Shown piece by piece: positions 1 through 5,540 of a stretch of DNA of 8,401 nt. The first letter of the stretch is position 1, and every line of letters begins with the position of its first letter. Source of the stretch: Candidatus Daviesbacteria bacterium (GTDB taxonomy: Bacteria; Patescibacteriota; Microgenomatia; Daviesbacterales; UBA10151). A program made the translations under genes and the position numbers. The notes under the pieces were generated by a model. It searched no databases and had not been told where the DNA came from. It was given only the letters and a program-made list of their open reading frames with translations. The stretch is taken from the NCBI GenBank assembly GCA_016183225.1, contig JACPEZ010000025.1, positions 1-8,401 of the forward strand, read 5' to 3'.

Positions 1-367
<367 letters not shown>

Positions 368-492
368 TGAAATGAAGTAAACTTCTTACTTCGTAAAAAA
401 ACTTTTTCGCGCCCCTCCGAAGTAATTCGGAGTGTAAAATTCGGCTCATATCGGTGAAACTGATACAATAGTAACACCGAGGGAAGCTTACT

Positions 493-522
493 AGTTATCG
501 GTTTTCAGTTTTCTGTTCTCGG
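493..522 (+). repeat. Left arm of degenerate inverted repeat flanking the IVP gene
   Basis: This 30-nt arm matches the reverse complement of 970-999 at 23 of 30 positions. It begins AGTTATCGGTTTTCAG. A further degenerate direct copy (CAGTTATC, then CGGTTAT) lies at 534-555. The arms enclose the four-helix-bundle gene and could fold into a long stem that presents it as one peripheral hairpin of the intron. Confidence 0.65.
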
Positions 523-568
523 ATTTAAGTTTGTCAGTTATCTGTTTCTCGGTTATGATACAAATAGT

Positions 569-943
569 ATGATAAAAGATGTAACAGATTTAAAGGTGTA
601 TAATTTAGCTCTTGATTTACTTGAGCCATTATACAAACTGGCCAATTTACTTCCGCAAAACCATAGAAGACTGAAATATCAGGTTACAGAAGCAGGAGAA
701 AAAATTCCTCCGCAGATCGCGGAAGGTTTTGGTAAGAAAAAGTCTCCAAGAGAATTCTGTAGATTTTTATCAATGTCACTTGGTTCATCTGATGAAGTAA
801 TAACTCATATCAGAGAGATCAAAATCGTTGCTAAAAGTTTTACTAGAATTAAGATAGAAGATTGTGACTATTTGATTGAGCAATATAAAGTTCTTTCAAA
901 GATGTTAAACAAACTTTTATCTACTTGGCAAAGATTTAACTGA
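569..943 (+). CDS. Four-helix-bundle protein, 23S rRNA intervening-sequence (S23/IVP) family
   Basis: The 124-residue product matches the S23/IVP four-helix-bundle family (TIGR02436/PF05635 type). Hallmarks are an N-terminal DLKVYNLALDL helix (residues 7-17), a central IPPQIAEGFGKKKS (46-59) where family members have the typical 'IP.NIAEGFGR.S', then EFCRFLSMSLGSSDEV (62-77) and a last helix rich in leucine and lysine (about 98-119). Length is typical. The family was first seen in intervening sequences of 23S rRNA genes; its molecular role is not established, though related folds bind nucleic acid or accessory proteins. Here it is inside a group I intron of the 16S gene, where a homing endonuclease would be expected, and it has no nuclease motif. 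There is no clear Shine-Dalgarno upstream of the ATG. It is flanked by inverted repeats. Confidence 0.92.
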   Translation: MIKDVTDLKVYNLALDLLEPLYKLANLLPQNHRRLKYQVTEAGEKIPPQIAEGFGKKKSPREFCRFLSMSLGSSDEVITHIREIKIVAKSFTRIKIEDCDYLIEQYKVLSKMLNKLLSTWQRFN

Positions 944-969
944 TCTACTGAAAACTGGAAAACTTTTTT

Positions 970-999
970 CTGACAACTGATAACCGAACACTGATAACT
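970..999 (+). repeat. Right arm of degenerate inverted repeat flanking the IVP gene
   Basis: This arm is the inverted partner of 493-522, with 23 of 30 complementary positions; some mismatches would be G-U pairs in RNA. Its motif CTGATAACTG recurs as degenerate units on both sides of the gene. It ends just before the 3' core of the group I intron (from 1004), so the element fits between the two halves of the ribozyme core. Confidence 0.65.
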
Positions 1000-1125
1000 G
1001 TATAGCCCCGTAACGACTAATATAGAAGGTACCAGATATTCTGGAATTAAACTTCTATTAAACGCCGGACACCCCAATGGGGTGATGGTATAGTCTAAGT
1101 TTTGCAAAAAGCAAATTTGGAGCTG

Positions 1126-1426
<301 letters not shown>

Positions 1427-2370
1427 AAAAACAAATTGCGCCTTTCGGCCAATTTTTCCAGAAGGTGAAAATTCTTCTGAAAGCGAGTAAGACTTTTAAA
1501 GCGAAATAGCATCCTCCGATGGTAACATCGGAGAGAGAAGGGCTAAAGTAGCAGTAATCAGCTTGAAGTTTAAACGGCCTAAATTAGTGGTGACCTTTCG
1601 TACAAATAGGGAAACTGCTTACTAATAAAAACTAATTCAGGTAATTGGACTCAAGATGGTTACAAATGGAAATTTTGGTTACAAAGGGAGATCCAGTATT
1701 GACTTTTATTTGTTGATAGATAACAATGGAAGTAGGTGTCAGTGTGAACTAACACCGAGTAGATACTGGAAGTCTGCAGAGATCATAGTACTACGTTCAG
1801 TTTACATGAACGTAGGAAGGATCGAAGCTATTCAAACATGAGCGCATATAAAGTTCTTAGTCCCTGGTATATTGTTGGTTTTACAGATGGGGAAGGATGT
1901 TTTGCTATTTTGGTTTCGAAGCACAATACAACGAAAACAAGAAGAGACGCAAATCTCTGTTTTGAAATTGAGCTTCGCGCAGATGACAAGCCGGTTTTGG
2001 AATTAATTCAAAAAAGGCTGGATTGCGGAAGAATAGTAGAACTTAATTACGAAAGATACGGATGGAAACCTCATGTAAAGTTTGTCATTAGGAAACAAAG
2101 TGATATTCTTTATAAGGTTATTCCGTTCTTTAAGAAATTTCCCCTAAAAGGTAAGAAAGGAAAAGATTTTGAACTTTTTTGCCAAGCGGCAGAAATTTTC
2201 AGAAGAAAAGATCATCTTACTGAAGAAGGTATAAACCGACTTTTAAAGATCAGGGAATTTATGAATAATAGAAGGCCAATGTTTGGATAGCCGTCCGCGA
2301 GAGTACGGGAAAGCCGTGTGCTCCGTGGGGTGAGAAGTGCGTTTAGATTGTTACAACGCTCTATCTCTGA
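1427..2370 (+). mobile_element. Probable group II intron 2 in 16S rRNA, carrying a LAGLIDADG ORF
   Basis: This is a 944-nt insertion inside TTGTAC/ACACCGCCCGTC, at about E. coli 1395/1396. It lacks the group I core motifs shared by introns 1 and 3. It has features I recognise from group II ribozyme domain I to III: ACAAAGGGAGATCCAGTA (1680-1697), closed by GATACTGG (1762-1769), followed by GAAGTCTGCAGAGATCATAG (1769-1788) and a GTAGGAAGGATCGAAG segment before the ORF. After the ORF, AAAGCCGTGTGC (2309-2320) resembles the 5' strand of domain V, but by eye I cannot pair it with a convincing 3' strand. The domain V/VI assignment is therefore open and the intron may be degenerate. The family assignment is by pattern, not by a covariance model. 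Confidence 0.65.
1838..2290 (+). CDS. Single-motif LAGLIDADG homing endonuclease in intron 2
   Basis: The 150-residue protein has one LAGLIDADG motif, YIVGFTDGEGCF (residues 11-22), with the catalytic acidic residue in the DGEG part, and a size that fits homodimeric LAGLIDADG_1 enzymes. It would cut an intronless 16S allele at the intron site to start homing; some relatives also act as maturases. It sits where domain IV of a group II intron would be and replaces the usual reverse transcriptase. Group II introns with LAGLIDADG ORFs are known from rRNA genes of fungal mitochondria and giant sulfur bacteria, so the combination has precedent but is rare. There is no strong Shine-Dalgarno; the ATG was chosen because it begins a family-like N-terminus and the preceding sequence is ribozyme. 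Confidence 0.9.
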   Translation: MSAYKVLSPWYIVGFTDGEGCFAILVSKHNTTKTRRDANLCFEIELRADDKPVLELIQKRLDCGRIVELNYERYGWKPHVKFVIRKQSDILYKVIPFFKKFPLKGKKGKDFELFCQAAEIFRRKDHLTEEGINRLLKIREFMNNRRPMFG

Positions 2371-2463
2371 ACACCGCCCGTCAAGGCAGGAAAGTTGGGG
2401 GTGCCCGAACCCCGCACCGTCTGGTGCAGGGGAAGGCAAAACCAGCGATCAGGCTTAAGTCGT
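2371..2463 (+). rRNA. rrs: 16S rRNA exon 3
   Basis: This exon covers about E. coli 1396-1498: the CACCGCCCGTC decoding strand, most of helix 44, and the 3' strand ending TTAAGTCGT. It is only 93 nt and is bounded by introns 2 and 3, so the decoding centre is broken at both its edges in the gene. Confidence 0.92.
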
Positions 2464-3380
2464 CCAAACTATAGGTTTGTGCGACCTACCATCGCAAGAA
2501 GGTAGAAAAATCTGGCTAATATCGATGAAACCCTATTGACAATTCGTATTACTTTCGGGTAATGTGGAATTGGAGGGTAATATCGAGGGAAGCTACGATG
2601 CTTAGGCAATTTGCAAATAGTAATTGGCTCAAACAGATTAAACAAACTTTAAGTTTATCTGATATACAGAAACAAGTATTGATAGGGACAGTTTTAGGAG
2701 ATGGTTCCTTAAAGATATCAGGTTCAGGTAAAGCTGCACGTTTACAGATATGTCATTCAGCTTCTGCAAAAGAATATGTATTGTGGAAGCAGAAGATATT
2801 TGAAAACTGGGTTTTTAATGAACCGACATATTACAAAATCAACAATTCGTTGATTTTTAGGACCGTTTCGCACCCATTAATATTTGAATATATGAAGATT
2901 TTTTATAGAGGTAGACTTAAGATAATACCAAAAAATATCTGTGACTTACTGAAAAGTCCATTGAGCTTAGCTGTTTGGTTTATGGATGATGGTAATGGTT
3001 ATCTAAAAAATAGTGCTTTCAGAATTAGCACATATGGTTTTGGTTTAGAAGGTAACATGTTACTAAAAAATTGCTTAAAGAAGAATTTTGGTCTAGATGT
3101 TAGCGTATTTAGAGATAGTAAGGGATGGCAAATCTATGTTCCCATAAATAATGGGAGCGCACAAAGATTTAAATTTCTTATTTGTCCTTATATTATTTCA
3201 TCTATGACCTACAAAATAGAAAGTCGTAGCCCCGTAGAGACTTAGAAGCGAAGCTTGCGAGCTTCCGCTCTTAAAGAAGGTACCGGATAATCCGGATGAA
3301 AACTTCTTTTATATGCCGGCCCCCGATTTAATCGGGATGAAGATATAGTCCATGCCCCTAGTAATAGTGGGAGCGACATG
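2464..3380 (+). mobile_element. Group I intron 3 in 16S rRNA, carrying a double-motif LAGLIDADG ORF
   Basis: This is a 917-nt insertion between the equivalents of U1498 and A1499. P1 is clear: exon GTCGT (2459-2463) pairs with GCGAC (2481-2485), giving a U-G wobble at the splice site, and the loop extends as CAAAC/GTTTG. The last intron base is G3380. The 5' core has GGCTAATATCGATGAAAC (2514-2531) and GTAATATCGAGGGAAGC. The 3' core has CCCCGTAGAGACTTAG and GAAGATATAGTCC (3339-3351), a textbook group I P7 signature. An extra 9-bp hairpin (about 3246-3268, AGCGAAGCT paired with AGCTT-C-CGCT) is present here and absent from intron 1. Confidence 0.93.
2598..3245 (+). CDS. Double-motif LAGLIDADG homing endonuclease in intron 3
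   Basis: The 215-residue protein has two LAGLIDADG helices, VLIGTVLGDGS (residues 27-37) and LAVWFMDDGN (124-133), each with its catalytic aspartate. Sequence style and motif spacing fit the LAGLIDADG_2 (PF03161) group, active as a monomer. It would cut the uninterrupted 16S gene at the U1498 region. The frame opens at 2562, but 2562-2597 is ribozyme core; the ATG at 2598 follows GAGGG (2585-2589) by 8 nt, the best ribosome-binding site in the window, and this site is itself part of the core. The C-terminus (IESRSPVET) runs into the 3' core, so protein and ribozyme sequence overlap at both ends. Confidence 0.93.
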   Translation: MLRQFANSNWLKQIKQTLSLSDIQKQVLIGTVLGDGSLKISGSGKAARLQICHSASAKEYVLWKQKIFENWVFNEPTYYKINNSLIFRTVSHPLIFEYMKIFYRGRLKIIPKNICDLLKSPLSLAVWFMDDGNGYLKNSAFRISTYGFGLEGNMLLKNCLKKNFGLDVSVFRDSKGWQIYVPINNGSAQRFKFLICPYIISSMTYKIESRSPVET

Positions 3381-3424
3381 AACAAGGTATCCCTAGCCGA
3401 AGCTGGGGATGGATCACCTCCTTT
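3381..3424 (+). rRNA. rrs: 16S rRNA exon 4 (3' terminus)
   Basis: This exon is the last 44 nt: AACAAGGTA, helix 45 (ATCCCTAGC / GCTGGGGAT) with loop CGAA at 3398-3401, and GGATCACCTCCTT. The anti-Shine-Dalgarno is intact. The loop is CGAA where E. coli and most bacteria have GGAA, the site dimethylated by KsgA. Confidence 0.93.
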
Positions 3425-3493
3425 CTGGAGTTTTGTTCAAATCTGATGATTCTCGCACTCGAAAGAGAAGAGTAAAGCGCGGATTTGATCCAG
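3425..3493 (+). other. Hairpin in the 16S 3' flank
   Basis: CTGGA (3425-3429) and TCAAATC (3437-3443) pair with GATTTGA (3482-3488) and TCCAG (3489-3493), leaving a 7-nt bulge. An inner TTCTC/GAGAA stem is possible. It begins where the mature 16S should end, so it may help 3' processing. That role is inferred. Confidence 0.5.
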
Positions 3494-3607
3494 TCTTGGC
3501 CTCACGGCCGGACAAGCGCCTGTTGAATGGCAGGCAAAAAGCGCTGATAGGACGCTATTCCATACAGTCAATTTGGAATGATTTCTATCCCCACCACTCT
3601 TTTGGTA
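3494..3607. other. Intergenic region after 16S, no 23S or tRNA
   Basis: Short GC-rich stems are visible: GGCC-TCAC-GGCC (3499-3510) and GCCTG/CAGGC (3518-3535), inside a possible AGCGC/GCGCT stem (3515-3545). I see no T-run terminator, tRNA or start of a 23S gene. The next gene is on the opposite strand, so the rRNA transcript must end here or run into it antisense. Confidence 0.5.
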
Positions 3608-4384
3608 TTAAGGAAGCTTTGTCTTTAAAAGCAAAGAAGGTCTTTGATTTACATACCAGTCATTTATGATTTCAGGATCAAGTTGATTGGCAATGCTATC
3701 TCCCAAAAATATCATAAAATTATCTTTTGCTTGTCTATAGGTAAATGGTTTTCCAATGCTAACTCTATGAGGTATTCTGGCAGATATACCAGCCGGATAA
3801 ATTGGTACATCAGGATTATCTCTGGCCAACAATTCAACACCCCTCATTAGGTCTGCCAATTTTCCGTCTTTGTGCCTTGTTTCCTGAACAAAAATTCCCA
3901 CCAGCAGTCCTGCTTCTAATCTTTCCCGCCCCTTTTTTAAGAAATTCCGGATATCTCTTATCTCTCCACCTCTGGCCACAGGAATAGCTTCAACTCCTTG
4001 AGGAATGGCAGCTATTATATGTTTTAACCACCTCGGGCTGGAATTTAAAATATCCGATTTATGCCCGGTACGTGCCAAAACACTCTTTGACTCCATCGTT
4101 TCCGGATCAAGCAAACTTGCTCGCGTAAAAGTTCTGATGATTCTTTTGCTTTGCTGACCCATGCGGTAGCCTTTGGCAGTATCCCACATACTGGTATGAT
4201 TACTTACGATTAAAGCCGGTCCGGTTGAAGGAAGATGTATTCCCCGGTAGCTAGTGCGATGTAACAACCAGTCCATTCTGGCAAAAGCCTCAAAACAGGC
4301 CACCGAATACCATTTAATTCCATCTGATTCAGGATTAATACCGGTTGCCCTGTTAACTACCCTCTCCAATAAAGACATAAGCAT
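3608..4384 (-). CDS. PlsC-like lysophospholipid (1-acylglycerol-3-phosphate) acyltransferase
   Basis: The 258-residue protein belongs to the LPLAT/PlsC acyltransferase superfamily, whose members move an acyl chain onto lysophosphatidic acid or a related acceptor at the inner membrane face. Motif I is NHTSMWD (residues 62-68), with the His-X4-Asp catalytic pair H63/D68. Motif II is AIPVARGG (133-140), motif III is FVQETR (165-170) in place of the usual FPEGTR, and motif IV is PIYPAGIS (194-201). No clear membrane helix is seen. Motif III lacks the usual Pro-Glu-Gly order but keeps a Glu and Thr-Arg, so substrate cannot be named. A -10 box (TATAAT, 4387-4392) lies 2 nt upstream of this ATG; an in-frame ATG at 4378 lies 8 nt from it and may be the true start on a leaderless mRNA. 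The gene converges on the 16S. Confidence 0.85.
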   Translation of the reverse strand: MLMSLLERVVNRATGINPESDGIKWYSVACFEAFARMDWLLHRTSYRGIHLPSTGPALIVSNHTSMWDTAKGYRMGQQSKRIIRTFTRASLLDPETMESKSVLARTGHKSDILNSSPRWLKHIIAAIPQGVEAIPVARGGEIRDIRNFLKKGRERLEAGLLVGIFVQETRHKDGKLADLMRGVELLARDNPDVPIYPAGISARIPHRVSIGKPFTYRQAKDNFMIFLGDSIANQLDPEIINDWYVNQRPSLLLKTKLP

Positions 4385-4386
4385 GG

Positions 4387-4415
4387 ATTATATCAGGAGT
4401 AGAGGGAAGAAGCAA
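4387..4415 (-). promoter_or_regulatory. Predicted promoter of the acyltransferase, leaderless arrangement
   Basis: On the minus strand there is a TTGCTT -35-like box (4410-4415), a 17-nt spacer and a perfect TATAAT (4387-4392). Transcription would begin about at the ATG of position 4378. No Shine-Dalgarno could then be in the mRNA. Confidence 0.55.
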
Positions 4416-4469
4416 ATACTACAGGGTAGATTGGAGACCTGGATATTAAATATTATTGTTAATTTATTT

Positions 4470-5201
4470 TTAATTTTTTAAACTCAGATATTTTTGGTAA
4501 ATCTGATGCTTTCTTTCTAGATAGGGTGCTTTTTCTAAATCTTTATACATAAATTCCAAAACTTTTCTACTTAGCTTAGTGTTGTAGTGTAGTCTATAAC
4601 AAGGCTTACCACTATTTTCAATTTGTGAATAAATATGTTTTTCTGGGATTCCTAATTTTAAAGATAAAGTTTCGGTGATCCCTTCTAAAAATTTTGCACT
4701 ACCAGATGTAAAGATTAATCTCGGATACTTTCTCTTTATTAAATGAATACAACCATCTCCGTCAAAGTAACCTCTTAAGAAGAAACTTTGGTATTCTAAT
4801 GGAATATTTGGAAATAATATAGTTAAAGATTTTCTCGGTGTGACACCTAATTTTAGTAGATCGTTATACATGAGTTTACTACCGATTCTGAATATAAAAC
4901 AATCTTTAGATAAATAGCGCTTACCATTAGAATGGGTTTGGATTCTAGCTTGTCTTTTATAAAATTTATGGGCAGAGTTCATTACATTTCTAATTTGCTC
5001 CAGAATATTTAGATCTTTACTACTAGTAATTATAGAAATATAGCAAGTTCTTGAAGATTTTTGTACGTCTTCTATTGCTCCATCAGCAAAAATAAAACCT
5101 AATACATAGGCCATTTGTGGTGACCATGTTTGGAAGAAATTACGATTTATCTGCGCTTTGTTATGGCCACCTTGGGGATCTTTACGAGCAGTAGGGTGCA
5201 T
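4470..5201 (-). CDS. Freestanding double-motif LAGLIDADG homing endonuclease
   Basis: The 243-residue protein has LAGLIDADG helices AYVLGFIFADG (residues 31-41) and FLRGYFDGDG (141-150), both with the catalytic acidic residue, separated by about 110 residues as in monomeric enzymes. The C-terminal half has the typical 'TSGSAKFLEGI...LSLKLGI' pattern of this family. It is not inside an intron or intein that I can see: the tRNA-Cys upstream and the acyltransferase downstream are both intact. The frame opens at 5237, but the start is set at 5201 because 5202-5237 holds a good promoter. It is visibly more AT-rich than the acyltransferase gene, consistent with transfer. It could be a remnant of a lost intron in the neighbouring tRNA, or an element that targets the locus in relatives. 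Confidence 0.88.
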   Translation of the reverse strand: MHPTARKDPQGGHNKAQINRNFFQTWSPQMAYVLGFIFADGAIEDVQKSSRTCYISIITSSKDLNILEQIRNVMNSAHKFYKRQARIQTHSNGKRYLSKDCFIFRIGSKLMYNDLLKLGVTPRKSLTILFPNIPLEYQSFFLRGYFDGDGCIHLIKRKYPRLIFTSGSAKFLEGITETLSLKLGIPEKHIYSQIENSGKPCYRLHYNTKLSRKVLEFMYKDLEKAPYLERKHQIYQKYLSLKN

Positions 5202-5207
5202 GATTCT

Positions 5208-5237
5208 ATCATACCCAAATAAAAAGCGAATAGTCAA
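5208..5237 (-). promoter_or_regulatory. Predicted promoter of the freestanding endonuclease, leaderless arrangement
   Basis: On the minus strand TTGACT (5232-5237), an 18-nt spacer and TATGAT (5208-5213) are followed by 6 nt and the ATG at 5201. Transcription would start at or next to that ATG. This is the best sigma-70-type promoter in the window and it decides the start codon. Confidence 0.65.
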
Positions 5238-5251
5238 GTGGTAAATTTGAG

Positions 5252-5325
5252 AGATCCGGGCGGGATTTGCACCCGCGAATATCGGTTTTGCAGACCGACC
5301 CCTTAGACTACTTGGGTACCGGATC
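5252..5325 (-). tRNA. tRNA-Cys (GCA) with altered elbow nucleotides
   Basis: Read on the minus strand: acceptor GATCCGG/CCGGATC (7 bp), D-arm CCC/GGG, anticodon arm TCGGT-CTGCAAA-ACCGA with anticodon GCA, variable loop TATTC, T-arm GCGGG-TGCAAAT-CCCGC, discriminator U73 (position 5252). U73 and GCA both fit cysteine. No CCA is encoded. Two normally near-invariant bases differ: the T-loop reads TGC where TTC is expected (G55, position 5270), and the D-loop reads AGTAGTC where GG is expected (A18, position 5309). G19-C56 is kept. All stems are intact, so I judge it functional. Confidence 0.93.
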
Positions 5326-5387
5326 GACTCTTTCTTATTTTAGCATGAAATGATAAAATATTTTAGTTCGGGCGCATAGCTCAGTGG

Positions 5388-5414
5388 GTTGAAGTTGCCA
5401 GCGGCAAGTTCAAC
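5388..5414 (+). repeat. Palindrome A in the tRNA D-loop
   Basis: GTTGAA-g-TTGCC (5388-5399) pairs with GGCAA-g-TTCAAC (5403-5414), an 11-bp stem with one G-G mismatch and an AGC loop. It directly abuts palindrome B, so the insertion consists of nothing but two hairpins. Confidence 0.9.
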
Positions 5415-5433
5415 GGGAGTCCAGTGGACTCCC
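5415..5433 (+). repeat. Palindrome B in the tRNA D-loop
   Basis: GGGAGTCC-AGT-GGACTCCC is a perfect 8-bp hairpin with a 3-nt loop. With palindrome A it forms a 46-nt insert. The insert is open in more than one frame, as expected for small palindromic elements that also insert into protein genes. Confidence 0.92.
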
Positions 5434-5465
5434 AGGAAGAGCGCTTATCTATATCAAAAATTTTT

Positions 5466-5537
5466 GGGCAATTAGCTCAGTGGTAGAGCACTTATCTGAT
5501 AAGTAAGGGGTGGATGGTTCGATTCCATCATTGCCCA
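5466..5537 (+). tRNA. tRNA-Ile (GAT)
   Basis: Acceptor GGGCAAT/ATTGCCC, D-arm GCTC-AGTGGTA-GAGC, anticodon arm CTTAT-CTGATAA-GTAAG with anticodon GAT, T-arm GATGG-TTCGATT-CCATC, discriminator A73 (5537). All canonical contacts are present. CCA is not encoded. The ATG of the next protein gene lies only 3 nt after A73, so the tRNA and the mRNA are probably cotranscribed. Confidence 0.96.
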
Positions 5538-5540
5538 CAG

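Larger units (their letters stand above)
368..1125 (+). mobile_element. Group I intron 1 in 16S rRNA, carrying an S23/IVP-type ORF
   Basis: This is a 758-nt insertion near E. coli position 1084/1085. The exon end GAAGTT can pair with AACTTC about 13 nt into the intron to form P1. The 5' core (443-490) includes GGCTCATATCGGTGAAAC and GTAACACCGAGGGAAGC. The 3' core (1004-1100) has the P7 halves GACTA (1014-1018) and TAGTC (1091-1095), in the settings CCCCGTAACGACTA and GGTATAGTCTA. The core matches intron 3 over long stretches, so the two are paralogous. The open reading frame sits between the 5' and 3' cores and does not overlap them. A canonical U-G splice-site wobble is not obvious here, so the 5' splice site is less certain than in intron 3. 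Confidence 0.85.
5370..5450 (+). pseudogene. tRNA 5'-half (Ile/Ala-like) with a D-loop insertion
   Basis: GGGCGCATAGCTCAGTGG (5370-5387) is a normal tRNA acceptor strand plus D-arm start, and AAGAGCGCTTATCT (5437-5450) is the D-stem return and the start of an anticodon stem like that of the tRNA-Ile just downstream. Between them are two abutting hairpins (5388-5433). The sequence stops resembling a tRNA after CTTATCT, and no TGCGCCC partner of the acceptor strand follows. It looks like a truncated tRNA gene that was also hit by a palindromic element. A split or intron-containing tRNA completed from elsewhere is a less likely reading. A weak -10-like TAAAAT lies at 5354-5359. Confidence 0.7.

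Noticed and set aside
1656..1841. Open frame of 61 codons upstream of the intron 2 endonuclease.
   Set aside because: It overlaps the segment that resembles group II domain I-III ribozyme; its KSAEIIV-type reading is RNA structure translated by chance.
2562..2597. Upstream extension (12 codons) of the intron 3 endonuclease.
   Set aside because: These bases form the intron's 5' core. The ATG at 2598 has a GAGGG at the right distance.
3409..3669. Open frame spanning the 16S 3' end and the intergenic region.
   Set aside because: It starts in the anti-Shine-Dalgarno region, has no domain-like pattern and runs into the acyltransferase gene on the other strand.
5202..5237. Upstream in-frame start of the freestanding endonuclease.
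   Set aside because: A TTGACT/TATGAT promoter occupies these bases, so the upstream ATG would not be in the mRNA from it.
5514..5540. Upstream in-frame start of the DUF21-CBS protein.
   Set aside because: It lies in the T-arm of tRNA-Ile; the hydrophobic N-terminus begins at 5541.
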